A stretch of 64,000 nt of DNA, from the NCBI GenBank assembly GCA_021401465.1, contig JADDMT010000041.1, positions 124,001 through 188,000 of the forward strand. The letters are read 5' to 3'. Position numbers and translations under genes: made by a program. Source of the stretch: Teratosphaeria epicoccoides. Taxonomy: Eukaryota > Ascomycota > Dothideomycetes > Mycosphaerellales > Teratosphaeriaceae. Of this stretch, positions 33,143 through 44,608 are shown piece after piece. The notes beneath the pieces were generated by a model. The model was not told the origin of the DNA and did no database searches. It saw nothing but the letters and a program-made list of their open reading frames with translations. The stretch's first letter is position 1; each line of letters opens with the position of its first letter.

Positions 33143-35223
33143 ATGGCTGGCCGCTGTGCCCTCGGGGCAGCTCTACTTGCATCTTTCAGCCTCGCAACGC
33201 CTTTACCTTCGGGAGCAGAGTACAACATCACACTTGATCCTAACAACCAACCAGCCGGCACAACAGAAGTCAAGGGCTCAGGCGCCGCTGCCAAACCAAA
33301 TACATACTCTAAGGGAGGGCCTGCCGCATCACTATATTCGGGTCCAGCATTTGTTCCACATGGTTCGGATTTGACGCCATGGCTTTCGCAATACAAGACC
33401 AATGGTAAGAGTCAACTTGGAACGTTCAGCGCACCACAGTTTTCCGCATGGGTCGGAACTTCCCTGTGTGGAAACGATGGAGGCAATTGGGGCGGCGCAG
33501 CTCCATGGGGAGGGAAGACCGCATCGAACACCAATCAATACTCGTCGACTCCAGACACGGGCGTGACGCGGTACTACACCTTCGACATTACAGAGCAGAC
33601 TATAGCACCTGACGGTGTGGAGAGGCGGGGCTTCGTCGTCAACGGCGCATTCCCTGCGCCTACGATCGAGGCCAATTGGGGTGACTGGTTCGAGATTACT
33701 GTCAACAACAAGCTGAAAGAGGAAGGAACGTCCATGCATTGGCACGGATTGCTTCAAACCGCCACCCCATGGATGGACGGTGTACCTTCTGTACAACAGT
33801 GTCCTATCGCTCCTGGTTCCAGCTTCACTTATCGCTTCCAAGCGGACCTATACGGGTATGTGCTGAGTATTCAACAGCAGATTGTGTATAGTACGTCGGC
33901 TGACGATTTTTGTGCAGGACGTCATGGTATCACAGCCATTACAGCGCACAGTATGCCAACGGTCTCGTCGGTTCTATGATCGTTCACGGACCGGACACTG
34001 GCAGCTACGATGTTGATCTCGGTCCAGTCATGCTTAGTGATTGGTACCATACTGATTACTACACGCTGGTGGAGCAAGTCATGGCGCCTGCATCCGAGGG
34101 TCTCTTGCCACCGTTGAGCAACAGCAATCTGATCAACGGCAAGATGAATTACCCCTGTGCCAACGCTACTGGCCTTGTATGCCATCCGAACGCTGGTATT
34201 TCCAAGTTTAATGTTACCTCTGGCCAGAAGTACCGTCTGCGCTTGATCAACTCTGGTTCCGAGGCCATTCAGAAGTTTAGCATCGACGGCTACAAGTTGA
34301 CAATCATTGCAAATGATTTCGTGCCCGTCACGCCGTACGAAGTGGACGTCGTTACGCTGGCTGTCGGCCAGCGATCCGACGTCATCTTCAAAGCCAATGG
34401 CAAGTCCACCGACTCTGTCTGGATGCGCTCAAGCGTCGGCAACTCCGCTTTAGCTGGTGGGTGCTCGCTGATGGACGGCATTCTCCCGGAAGCAGTCGCC
34501 GCAATCTACTACGAGCACGCCAACACCTCAGCAATCCCAACAACGAAGTCCAGCATCACGCAGGCCCAGCTCAACACTTGCGCCAACGACCCACTGTCCG
34601 ACACCGTGCCAGCCTACAGCATGACGCCACCCGCGAACCCCGAGTCCGTCCAACGCATCAACATCACCTACCAGAACAACGGAACCAACGACCTCTTCTA
34701 CATGAACAACATCACTTTCCGCGCCGACTACAACAACGCTATCCTGCTCGACGCCAAGGAAGGCAACCTCGACTTTGAAGAAGAATGGAACGTCTACAAC
34801 TTCGGCGCATCCAAGTCCATACGCCTCGTCGTCTACAACTACGCCCCGACCGGCGCGCACCCCATGCACTTGCACGGCCACAACATGTTCGTCCTCGCCG
34901 TCGGCTCAGGCGAATGGGATGGCACCATCGTCCGCGGCAGCAACCCGCAGCGTCGCGATGTGCAGCTTTTGGCGAACGCGGTCAGCGCGACGGAGCCCTC
35001 GTACATGGTCATCCAGATCGATGCGGACAACCCGGGTGTCTGGCCGTTCCACTGCCACATCGCGTGGCACGTCAGCGCGGGGCTTTACATTAATATCCTG
35101 GAGCGGCCGAATGATATCAAGAACAGCATGGCACTTCCGGTTGGGCTCATGAACCAGACATGTGTTTCTTGGCAGTCGTGGACGAATCAGGATGTGCCGA
35201 ATCAGATTGACAGTGGGTTGTAA
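33143..35223 (+). CDS. Ascomycete laccase (multicopper oxidase)
   Basis: Two exons (33143-33855, 33918-35223) encode 672 residues. A signal peptide (MAGRCALGAALLASFSLATP) is followed by roughly 90 residues before the first cupredoxin fold. All four copper-ligand signatures are present: HWHG (199-202), WYHSHYS (His243, His245), HPMHLHGH (552-559) and HCHIAWHVSAGL (from 616, with type 1 ligands Cys617 and His622). The intron falls just before the second signature. The protein ends in DSGL, the C-terminal plug typical of ascomycete laccases and often exposed by proteolytic trimming. It oxidises phenols with reduction of O2 to water, outside the cell or in the wall; likely roles are melanin or pigment polymerisation or phenol detoxification. 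Upstream and downstream flanks carry no partner genes. Confidence 0.95.
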
Positions 35224-36189
35224 TTATGCTTGTCTACACCCTGGAGGAGTTTGATTTCACAACATGTATGGCTGGGTAATTCAGTGTGTACAGGGTGTGG
35301 ATGTAATTTGCACGGCATAGCATGAGCGGCGGCGCTTAGAATACCTTGGCTCCCTTGAGCTGCGAGTAATCGATTCAGTATATAATTCAGATGCCCTGCT
35401 GGTAATTGTCACCGGAAAGCATCAGAGTGTTGAGGGACTTCAGGAAATGTTTCCATTATGTCAATACAATGCTAGTGGTCTCATCTGCGGAAATCGTTGG
35501 ACTCCATAATCGCAGCTTGGTATGGGCAACATATTGAATCAAGCAGCGCGCTCGGCGTAGACGCGGGTTCGTCCAAGGCCAGCAGACCGATGCGGTCGAC
35601 TGGCAGCAGATTTGTTGCAACCTTTGACATGATTGCACATATCAGAAATCTCAAGCACATCCCAAGCACATGGCAGAGCGCCTAACGACACAGCGTCAAT
35701 ACCTGACAAGGTGCTCCCGCTCGCATACCAGGTGACGGCGATGCTCACAGACAGCATCTACGACTTCTCTTTCTCTGATGTTTGGTGACGTCGACCTCAC
35801 TCCATCCTTCAAGGACAGCAATTACAGCATGTTATCTCCGCCGGCTTCGCAAATACTATGCCGTCCTCACGGCCAAGGTTGTGGCTAAGAACCTGCAGAG
35901 AGCGAGAAATCTCAATTAGACTACTGCTGCGTTGCGCCCGCTGTACCCAGAATTCACCTAGCAGGACAGCACCAAATACATTGACAACTTCCTTAGTGGC
36001 GCAAGCTAGTGGAACGCACGTCTCTGTTCATGCTAGCTCCTCGACCTCTCCCGCCTCCGTGTCCATGCTAAGGCGCGTCACAGCATCATTCGTCAGCTAA
36101 CGAAGGGTGTCGCAAGCATGGCCACTAACACTCAGGATGGAGCAGACGACACGGGACACCGCGGCTATTGCTAGGTATCCCAGCTGATG

Positions 36190-36610
36190 ATCTAAACATC
36201 CCATTAGAGATGAGTGATCCGCTCGCAAATCAATCAATCAGCTAACTGGCTGACCAGTAAACTGGTCGACTGCCTGCTAAGTCCTGACGTGCGTGAGTAC
36301 TATGTCAAACAGTCTATCAGTTTCGGTGTAGTGGACGAGTTCATGAAGATGTTGACTACGCCTTGATGTATTCGACCGCCTGCTGAGAGAGAGTACTACG
36401 TCAAAGGGCTGACGAATCTTTGACGGGTTGACTGCTCGACTGCTTCTTGTCATATTTGACCGCCTGTTGACGTGGGTGAGTGCGATGTCAAACGACTAAC
36501 AGATCTTCGGCAGGGTTACCTGCTTCTTGACTGCACCATGTGGTGGTTGACTGTGCGTAGCTGGTGTGATGTTCACGATGTCAGCCGGAATGTCTCGCAA
36601 TCGCCGTCAA
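36190..36610. repeat. Degenerate GTTGACTGC/GTCAA tract
   Basis: Short words (GTTGACTG, CTCGACTGCT, TTGACCGCC, ACGTCAAA) recur irregularly. The same vocabulary occurs in the two long introns of the histidine kinase gene (61021-61285 and 61985-62183) and near 20.8-21.1 kb. There is no exact period and no coding potential. Confidence 0.5.
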
Positions 36611-37388
36611 TTCCGGTGTCAATTGCAAGTCGCGTTAAGCTGACAATCGTGTTGAGCTGTCTAGCACTAGGAGGGCCGCCGACTAGCCGCGTGGCACGGA
36701 CAGCGTGCGGGAACTTGTCTGCGCCATGAAAACCTGCGTCTCGGACTGAGGACCTTCAACTGCCTCCCAGGGAGTGACCGATCCTTGCTGGTATCGACCC
36801 CGTCGGTCAAAAGGGCTGGACGAGTGAATGCCGAGACAATGCAACACGGTGTACGAAGTACTCTGACGTGCCTCAGGATGCAACGGTCTAACGTAGTTTG
36901 ATCGTCGCGAATGCATTGGTGCTGATGACACCCTGCCGCCGAGGCGCCGGCTCCAGCTCCATTACCAGCGTGCGTCGCCTGGAATGCTCCGCGCATGACA
37001 TAGCTCACCGCAATATCATTGATCCATACTCCTGATCCAGCATAGCTCGCCATAAGACTCCATCAAGTCGGGCAAGCCTGGTGTTCATCAAAGCAGAGGA
37101 GCCCACGTGCACTGGGAGGAAAATCGCAATAGTTGCCATTGGCATGTGCGTTGCACGGACCATTTGATTGGCTGCTGATCCTCTGAGACTGCCTCGACGG
37201 GAAGCCGAACTGTAATAATGCCACAAGTGAGGAACGAGGCAGTGGCACGTGACCTTCGGTCACGTGGTCCGGCGCCAAGTAGGGCGCACCTCCTATCAAG
37301 TGGATAAATAATCTCTAGATCCCATAGCTAGAAAATCCATCAATGGTCCCTTCTTCAACACTGAACCGACCTGCGCCTGTCGTTCATC

Positions 37389-37607
37389 ATGACTCATTGT
37401 TCACCGTCCTTTCTGCCGAGCTGCAGTGGTGACGGCAGCCGACGCGGTGATTTCGAGGCCGGCCGGAAATCAGTGGTGAGCGAACGATGCAGCAGTACCG
37501 AGGCAGTCGTGGTGGGTCGGCCTCAGAAAACGCGATATTTTCGAGCAAGCTCGGCGGCAAAGCATCTGAAGGGCACCGCTGGCGCTGCATACTTTCGCGT
37601 GGGCTGA
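37389..37607 (+). CDS. Small hypothetical frame
   Basis: A 72-codon frame with ATG, rich in Ser, Gly and Arg, lies about 85 bases after a GATAAATAA sequence that could act as a TATA box. No signal peptide or known motif. Weak candidate. Confidence 0.2.
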   Translation: MTHCSPSFLPSCSGDGSRRGDFEAGRKSVVSERCSSTEAVVVGRPQKTRYFRASSAAKHLKGTAGAAYFRVG

Positions 37608-37936
37608 CAGACGTTCAGATTTCCCCCAAGTCAAGCCTCACGGGTTAGCCGTCTCGACAGATCTGGTGTGATCATTTACACGGCGGGGATGCCAGGCGAT
37701 TCAGGTTCTCACCTCGAACTCGATCGCAGTTGACCACGAACGTGGCCAAGTCTTGGGTATTTGTCCTCTAAAAACACATTGCGCTGCGGAAATCCAACAT
37801 GGAAGATCGCTAAGGGCCCGCGCAGCCGCCGAATGCAGTCGTGACTCGTTTGTCCATCAAATGCATCCGCCTATCGTCACCTCATCGTACACGTGGCCAC
37901 TCGCTGCCCAAGGATCTCGAACAGCCATGATACTCG

Positions 37937-39289
37937 CTACATTGAATGGGATGTCATACCTCCAGCTATGCCGTTGCTCATGATCGATGGAGAAGCGGAG
38001 CTGACTGTGCTGTCTCTCCTGTCGCCTGCTGCTAACGCCGCCATCTGGGCGCTCGTTAGACTAGGCGGGTGATGCGAGTTGGTGATTCTCCTGTCTTTCC
38101 CACGGCCCTTGATGCCTTTGTTGCAGTTCTTGTACAAACTGGCAAAGTACTCCCACAAGTCCTTCTCCCAGCTTTCAACCACGTCTCCGTCGCCAAGATT
38201 CTCAAATCGTCGTTTCAATTTCCTGATGGTCTCCACGTGGAACTTGTTCTGGTGTGACTTCAGGTTCCCAAGTTGGGTGAACTGCTTGTTGCAGCTGTCG
38301 AGCTTGCAAGTGAAAGGCTTGGCGGCAGTGTGCACGATCTTGTGCGCCCGAACGTTCCCGTGCTGCGCGAAGGTCTTGCCGCAGATGTCGCAGTGATATG
38401 GCCGCTCACCTGTGTGTCGACGCTCGTGCGTTTTAAGGTTTCCCAATTGGCTGAAGCGCTGACCGCACGACGGCTCCTTACACACGAACGGCTTGACTCC
38501 GGTGTGAGCTCGGGTGTGAATCTCGAGGTGTGTCTTCTGGTAGAATGACTTCCCGCAATCGGGCATTGAGCAGTGATATCGTTTGCGTGACTTGGAATCG
38601 GGCGTGAAAACTCGGGCAGCTTTTCTTGGAGATGATTGTTGGCCGGACGACGAGTCCGATTTCGATTGGATTGCGCGCATTAACACATCAATGTCGGTCG
38701 AGAACACTGGTGGTCTGCTCTCTCCAGCAGTATCCACCGTGGTAGAGTCCGGGGTCGACCTGAGCGTCGTCGCTCCGTCATAGTACATTCGAGGTGCGAT
38801 GACCGGCGAAAGTTGTTCTTCAGCCTTGATCAATGGCTCGCTTGACATACTGCCGTAAGTCTCATCCCGCATCAGAGGCATGGGCAGTGGTGTTGGATGC
38901 GAGGCGGTTGACGACCCTGACCATCCAAGCGAGCCAAAAGATGCGTTCCCGAAACTGCTCAGCAGGTGGTTGCTATTTTGATGATACATTGCATCGAAAC
39001 TGAGAACCGCCGTGTCGCCCAACGAGGAAGCCATCATGTCGTTGGGCATTAGCGTGGCGGGATTGACAGCCATCTGGTTTGCAATATGTAGGCCGTAGGT
39101 GGATTGACCGGCCTGCGAAAGGAATGGCAATGCGTTTGGCGCTGTACCGTTGTCGGGTCTGAAGTTTATTCCCAAGCTGGACATTATGTTGGCCATGTCT
39201 GTCGGATTGTACGACTGCGCGTGAACTTGACGAAATCGACGCTGAAACATCGAGCTGTCGCCATGATTGAGTGGTAGAACGGTCGCCAT
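37937..39289 (-). CDS. Azf1-like C2H2 zinc finger transcription factor
   Basis: An intronless gene of 450 residues; the first ATG is at 39289-39287 (MATVLPLNHGD). The N-terminal half is a low-complexity Met/Ser/Asn/Pro region. Four consecutive C2H2 fingers occupy about residues 238-355: YHCSMPDCGKSF, FVCKEPSCGQRF, YHCDICGKTF and FTCKLDSCNKQF, each with HxxxH-type ends and TGxKP/TGERP linkers. After the fingers comes a conserved basic block (RKLKRRFENLGDGDVVESW) and a Ser-rich tail. The four-finger arrangement followed by this block is that of the fungal Azf1 family, which regulates carbon-source and stress genes in yeast. The target here is unknown. An upstream non-coding exon is possible. 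Confidence 0.85.
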   Translation of the reverse strand: MATVLPLNHGDSSMFQRRFRQVHAQSYNPTDMANIMSSLGINFRPDNGTAPNALPFLSQAGQSTYGLHIANQMAVNPATLMPNDMMASSLGDTAVLSFDAMYHQNSNHLLSSFGNASFGSLGWSGSSTASHPTPLPMPLMRDETYGSMSSEPLIKAEEQLSPVIAPRMYYDGATTLRSTPDSTTVDTAGESRPPVFSTDIDVLMRAIQSKSDSSSGQQSSPRKAARVFTPDSKSRKRYHCSMPDCGKSFYQKTHLEIHTRAHTGVKPFVCKEPSCGQRFSQLGNLKTHERRHTGERPYHCDICGKTFAQHGNVRAHKIVHTAAKPFTCKLDSCNKQFTQLGNLKSHQNKFHVETIRKLKRRFENLGDGDVVESWEKDLWEYFASLYKNCNKGIKGRGKDRRITNSHHPPSLTSAQMAALAAGDRRDSTVSSASPSIMSNGIAGGMTSHSM

Positions 39290-41156
39290 GATTCCGTGAG
39301 TGATTTGAGGGATCGATCCCAGATGCAAGACCGCGCCCAGGAATTGGACCTGGGATCAATATGACTGTTGGCTCTCTCGCATAAAGTGAGCCGATATCTT
39401 CCTTGCGTATAGATGGATGTCAGTTCGGTTGCTCATTTGTAGTAAGAAAGACGCAGTGCACTAAGTGCCTCCGAGGGCCAGAAGGTCCACGATGTTGACT
39501 CAGGCTGGAGGCCTACTTGATATGTACGGTCTGCCGATGCAAGCCTATGCCTTTGACAGGGATGACGACAGCCTAGCGGAGCGGTGGGAATAGCCTTCCT
39601 TCAGCAGGAGAGTATGGCAATCAAATTTGGTATCCAGGGCCCTGCAGTCCGTTGTGAACGGAAAGGTATTGAAGCTAGATCTTCAAGCAGAGCATTGGAC
39701 GGGATGACGGCTAAACGTTGCGAGGTGGAAGGATCGAGATGCGCGGACATCAGAGGCGCGGCTTGCATAATTGGGCGCCCGCTCTGCAGACCCTCACCTT
39801 CAGAAGCGGGACGAGCGACAGGCGTGTGAGGAAAGTTGCGGCTTTCAGATGCCAAAGTGACCGCGCTTTCCTGTCTTGGCGCTAGCTGTAGATCCACATC
39901 TGTATTCAAAGCTGCTGACTGCCAGGATCCGAGGACTACTTGTTTCGACCATGGACTCACGGAGACGATCAGAAATGTCCACTAGCACGGTTCTTGGTCT
40001 CGCCTCCGCATATGGCTTTCACACACTATTGCAAACGCCTCCCGTGTATTTGACAATGTTGTGCCTAGGGTCAAGGATGTGCCAGTAGGTTAGCGATTGC
40101 GATCTGCCGCCTGCACTGGACCACTGCACGTCCTGCGCGCATGCATCTCTTTGTTGGTAGGTCGATCCATCAGCTCGCACTGCGCTCCGGGTGAGTTGTA
40201 TTGCGCCCACCGTCTACAATGTCAGCCGCGGAATTCCAACATATATGCGCTGACATTGGCAATGCTGCGGCCCTGCTCGTGCAATCTTACTCGCAACTAC
40301 ATTGCATTGGGCTTGCACGCGGCCTTGACAGTCGAGCCCGGATAACGTTGCCTACTGGAACGCCATCCGTAGATCAATCCGTATGCTCGGGACGGCAGAA
40401 CAAGGATCATGCATTGCGTTCGCATTATGATTAGCCGGCAGCTTGCACATTGGCAAGTCGACAAGTCGATTGGGCGCCAGCCATTCACGAATGCTTGTGC
40501 TCAGTCTCCTCGTCGCCGGCCTCCATATGACGATCTGCGATTGCCCAATGCCCACGATAGGCGGAGAAGTGCACGCCTTACAAGTGACTGACGGCGAAGG
40601 AGAGTGTGGTCGCTGCCAGCCAATCGCTCGTCGGCTTGGCTTGCCAACTCCCACGCGATTTAGTGTTCTATTGGTGGGCCGCGAATGCAAGGCGTGTGGC
40701 CCATAAACATGTTCCGCCGGAAAGCCTCGCCGGACCCAGCGTCTGGATGAGAGCCTGAGTTCCAACTTTCGGGACCCTAGAGAGGGCTCAGGGACTCAGA
40801 GGGCTCGTCGGCGTCAACCGAATCTCATATCGGCAAAGAGCATCTCGCGGAATGGCAACCAGTATTTGTCGTTGAGGCGGTCGCCGAAGAAGTCCGCATA
40901 TCACTGGTCTCGTGTAGTGCTGCAGCCCGCCTCACAACTTGCAAGGTACAAGCCTGAACGGAGAGCATCCCACGATCCATCCACGCCGTGGGTACTGGTC
41001 CGAACTTGCGAACTGCACGCGGGCGCCTGGTCAGATGCCCCGTTCGATCATGAGTTTGGTACAAGTGATTTGGTAGACACAGGCCGTGCCCGGCAAATCA
41101 TCAAAGGTTACCGGACCGCCAAGCGAAGTCAAACCATTCGCTAGAATATCGACACT

Positions 41157-41867
41157 ATGGACCTTGCCCGTGCAAGAAGAGACGCAAGCAGACTTCACGT
41201 CCGCGTGGCGCAAGATGACTTGAAACGCCACAAACCATGGTTCTACCCGCCATATACACGACTCATCACGAGCATCTCGGGCTCGCACTGCCACGACCAT
41301 CTCCCAGACTCCTGCCTCCGAGCCCGATCAGCGCGGGCGCAGCTCTCAGGGATGAGGCGATCCTGCATGACCGACCCGAAACATGCAGCCCGCGGACGGA
41401 GGAGTGCAGCACACGGAGTCGCGCCCGGGCGTGGTGAACCAGCCGGATTGAAGACACTTGCGCCAGGTCACTCTCTCTTCGCTGCCATCTGCCTGGACCA
41501 TAGCAACCAGCGCGCTTTCAGGAAATTGGCTACGTTGGTACGGAGGTCGCTGGCTTGGTTTTCCACGGGAGGTCCGAGAGAACGAGGTGGCGACCTGCTC
41601 ATCGAGAAAGATCTCGCCTACATCCAAGACTTGGACGTGAGTATCGTGCCTGAGACGACATTCCGCTGCTGGAAAGCGCCTTCGAGCATATGGAGAATGG
41701 TTCCGACTTACATCATCGACATCGAGCCCGTTCACACAGCGGCACATGCAGACGTCGATTTCGAGTTCGTGAGCAATATCGAAGTCACCGAGGGCGTCGG
41801 AGGCGTGATTCAAGGACTCATCGCACAAGGTCATCTACCCCACTGTTTACGATGTACGTGGCATTGA
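41157..41867 (+). CDS. Possible hypothetical gene
   Basis: A 236-codon frame whose second half (for example DLLIEKDLAYIQDLDVSIVP and VPTYIIDIEPVHTAAH) looks protein-like; the first half is Arg/His-rich and doubtful. A continuation in another frame (YPTVYDVRGIEVKHDSSDAA) just after 41840 hints at an intron near the end. No family recognised. The antisense strand is also open here, so confidence is low. Confidence 0.25.
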   Translation: MDLARARRDASRLHVRVAQDDLKRHKPWFYPPYTRLITSISGSHCHDHLPDSCLRARSARAQLSGMRRSCMTDPKHAARGRRSAAHGVAPGRGEPAGLKTLAPGHSLFAAICLDHSNQRAFRKLATLVRRSLAWFSTGGPRERGGDLLIEKDLAYIQDLDVSIVPETTFRCWKAPSSIWRMVPTYIIDIEPVHTAAHADVDFEFVSNIEVTEGVGGVIQGLIAQGHLPHCLRCTWH

Positions 41868-42172
41868 GGTCAAGCATGACAGCAGCGACGCGGCGAGAGA
41901 AGCGCGAGTGGATTTCTGATCCAGTATCGACAGGGGCCGGGGAAGGCGGCGGTGGCGGGACCAGTGCGTAGAGTAGAGTAGAAGTTCTACTTGAGCCCGC
42001 CGAGGTGGATGGACTTGGCAGAGGATGAGCGCTCCTTCACGCAGTATACTATGGCATGGAGTAATCACAAGGTATACATGATGGCCATGGTGCGTTGCAG
42101 TGCCACGCCAAGTGGGAGCTCGACGTGTAGACGACTGCTTTATGTATTAAGGTAAGTATGCGCTTGTGTGTC

Positions 42173-42193
42173 AGAGAGAGAGAGAGAGAGAGA
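42173..42193. repeat. GA dinucleotide microsatellite
   Basis: An uninterrupted run of about ten AG units, roughly 220 bases upstream of the NIPA-like transporter ATG, probably in its promoter or 5-prime UTR. Confidence 0.9.
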
Positions 42194-42409
42194 CATTGTC
42201 CGCGCCAGCGAACTTTATTTCCTGTTTCGTGTTGCGCGCCGGCGGCAGGCGCCATCAACGGCAAAGTACCTTCCAAGGTTCCTTCCCTTCGCTCGTAGTA
42301 GTCATCCAGGGCCAACCAGACTCGTCTTTGTCTCGTGTGTCGTTTCATATGGCGAGACCCTCTTTCACGCGACTTGCATAAGGCAGGAAGGTGTCGCTGC
42401 CTGGTCAGG

Positions 42410-44608
42410 ATGTATCTGCCTAATCACGCTGCTGCTCCCCCCGATGGAAAGAGCGGTGGGGCACCTGCCGGAGGATGGTCGAGTCTGATCGGGATCGTCA
42501 CGGCGATATGTGGGAATATCCTCATCTCGTTCGCGCTGAATACACAACGATACGCGCATCTGAGGCTGAGTCGGAGTCACCAAGAACAGGAGCAGCAACA
42601 GCAACAGCAAAATCGGCAGAGACGGAGAGCCAGGCGCACGCCGGGGGGCATTTATGGCGCGCTGCAGAGCGAGGCGGCAGAGCAGCGAGCGGAGGCGAAT
42701 GGGAAGAGCGGTGCGGGGGATGGAGGGTACACGCGGGGCCACTCACGGCAGAGCCATGAGGAGCGGCCGTTGATACCAAGGCTGGATCACAGAACAAGCG
42801 CGTCGACCCGCTCAGACGAAACGGCAACGCCTCACGATGAGAAAGACGAGGGGCGGAAAGCGGAGAAGAGCTATCTCAACAGTCCCATCTGGTGGCTAGG
42901 CATCGCGCTCATGACGGTCGGTGAGGCCGGCAACTTCCTGGCCTACGGCTTCGCTCCTGCCTCCATTGTCTCGCCCCTGGGGGTCGTCGCGCTCATATCA
43001 AATTGCATGATTGCCCCGCTGCTGCTCGGCGAGAAGTTCCGATGGCGAGACGCGTTGGGCGTCGTCATTGCCGTGGGAGGATGCGTGACGGTGGTCTTGA
43101 GTGCGAGTGACAGCAACCCGAAGCTGGATCAGGACAAGATTTGGAAGCTCATCTCGCACTGGGAGTTCCTGACCTATTTCGGCATCACCGTCTTCCTCAT
43201 CCTGGTCTTGTCGGTCGCGAGCAATAAGCTGGGAGAGAAGACGATTCTGATTGATCTGGGCTTGGTCGGACTGTACGGCGGCTACACCGCCCTGTCGACC
43301 AAAGGCATCTCGTCGTTGCTGTCCGCCACCATCTGGCGTGTCGTGACATTCCCTATCACCTACCTGCTCCTCGCCATCTTGATCTTCACAGCCGTCATGC
43401 AAATCAAGTATGTCAACCGCGCGCTGCAACGCTTCAACGCCACCATGGTGATACCGACCCAATTTGTCATGTTCACTATTTCTGTCATCGTGGGCAGCGC
43501 CGTTCTATACCGCGACTTTGAACGCGAGGCAGCGGGAGATGCCATCAAGTTCGTCGGCGGCTGTGCTCTGACATTTACGGGCGTGTGGTGCATCACCTCG
43601 GGCCGAAGCGACGATCACGACTCAGACGACGAAGCCGGCGAGGACGAAGAAGATGCGATTGATCTGGTGGATGAAGAGCACGTGCAGCCGGAGATCAGAG
43701 AGCTGGATGATACTGACAGACCGGCGACGGGCCTCCGGCGTTTCCGAACAGCAGACTCACTGCCTCCGTCCCTCATTGTCACACCCGCAATGAACCCAGA
43801 GTCGCGATCCGACGAGCATCCTCCACCATTAGAACTGGACCGCACCCCTACCAAAGACAGCCTACAAGAGTTGCAACCCGCAAATGCAGCTGCCATACAC
43901 TCAAACTCCCTAACCGAGCTGCCACAAGACCAATCGTCAGACGCACCGCAGAAGCCACAACTACACGCCACCACTTCGGCGCCATTGCTCCCGCATACCG
44001 ACGGATCGACGTTCTCTCCCCGCGCCAAAACACCTTTGAATCGCAACCAGACCACACCATCACAAGGCAGCCTAGGCAAGCGTGCGCCTACCACGCCCAG
44101 TCGAGCGCCGCGCTCGTCGCAGCAGCAGCAGCACCTCGAGCCAAGCGCGGCTGTTGCCCGTACAACCAGGAGCTCCGTCGTCGACCTCCTGCCCGGTCCA
44201 CTCACCAGTCCCCTCAGCGGCTCCCTCAGCGCCATCATCGCCGATACCCTCCGCCGCGGCGTCGACTCTCCTTCCTCAACTCTCCGGCGCCGGCAATCAA
44301 AGAATCGCAAGAGGGCCATGACTAACCTCGGTGCCACTGACGACCCAACCATGCGGAACTCGCAGGGTACCGCACTGAAACGTCACAGCATTGCGAGTGC
44401 CGAGACGGAGCTGAATGACGAGGATATCGCGCGACTACGTCAGAGCGCTGGCGGTGCGAAAGGAAAGCTACGGAGTATGAGTGCGACGTTGAGCGATATT
44501 TTTGTTGGTCCTGCCTCGACCGGGTCGAGGAAGCGGGCGAGGTTGCAGAGTCGACAGAGTATCGAGGAGGATGTCGGTGGGGAGAGGAGGGAGGAGGAGG
44601 CAAAGTGA
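42410..44608 (+). CDS. NIPA-like magnesium transporter (DUF803) with long tail
   Basis: An intronless gene of 732 residues from ATG 42410. The NIPA membrane domain is recognisable from GIVTAICGNILISFALN (about 26-42), through WWLGIALMTVGEAGNFLAYG, SPLGVVALISNCMIAPLLLGE and LYGGYTALSTKGISSLL, to GCALTFTGVWCITSG near residue 395, with about nine membrane helices. The family imports Mg2+ at plasma or endosomal membranes. Two things are unusual in size. About 110 residues rich in Gln, Arg and Gly are inserted between the first and second helices (the DNA has a CAG/CAA run near 42590). A disordered Ser/Thr/Pro tail of some 335 residues follows the membrane domain and begins with an acidic DDHDSDDEAGEDEED block. 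Confidence 0.85.
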   Translation: MYLPNHAAAPPDGKSGGAPAGGWSSLIGIVTAICGNILISFALNTQRYAHLRLSRSHQEQEQQQQQQNRQRRRARRTPGGIYGALQSEAAEQRAEANGKSGAGDGGYTRGHSRQSHEERPLIPRLDHRTSASTRSDETATPHDEKDEGRKAEKSYLNSPIWWLGIALMTVGEAGNFLAYGFAPASIVSPLGVVALISNCMIAPLLLGEKFRWRDALGVVIAVGGCVTVVLSASDSNPKLDQDKIWKLISHWEFLTYFGITVFLILVLSVASNKLGEKTILIDLGLVGLYGGYTALSTKGISSLLSATIWRVVTFPITYLLLAILIFTAVMQIKYVNRALQRFNATMVIPTQFVMFTISVIVGSAVLYRDFEREAAGDAIKFVGGCALTFTGVWCITSGRSDDHDSDDEAGEDEEDAIDLVDEEHVQPEIRELDDTDRPATGLRRFRTADSLPPSLIVTPAMNPESRSDEHPPPLELDRTPTKDSLQELQPANAAAIHSNSLTELPQDQSSDAPQKPQLHATTSAPLLPHTDGSTFSPRAKTPLNRNQTTPSQGSLGKRAPTTPSRAPRSSQQQQHLEPSAAVARTTRSSVVDLLPGPLTSPLSGSLSAIIADTLRRGVDSPSSTLRRRQSKNRKRAMTNLGATDDPTMRNSQGTALKRHSIASAETELNDEDIARLRQSAGGAKGKLRSMSATLSDIFVGPASTGSRKRARLQSRQSIEEDVGGERREEEAK

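Larger units (their letters stand above)
35224..37936. other. Large intergenic region with repetitive tract
   Basis: About 2.7 kb. From about 36190 to 36610 the sequence is a degenerate array of words such as GTTGACTGC, GACTGCCTGCT, TTGACCGCC and GTCAAA. Beyond that, a minus frame at 36667-37053 with an ATG and a plus frame at 37389-37607 with an ATG after GATAAATA are possible small genes, but neither is recognisable. Confidence 0.45.
39290..42409. other. Intergenic, one weak candidate frame
   Basis: About 3.1 kb. Several frames of 80-140 codons overlap on both strands with random composition. The only possibly coding one is at 41157-41867. A GA microsatellite is at about 42173-42193 just before the NIPA gene. 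Confidence 0.45.

Noticed and set aside
43615..44352. A 245-codon antisense frame under the NIPA transporter tail
   Set aside because: Cys/Arg/Ser/Gly-rich shadow of the disordered tail; the plus frame is continuous with the membrane domain.
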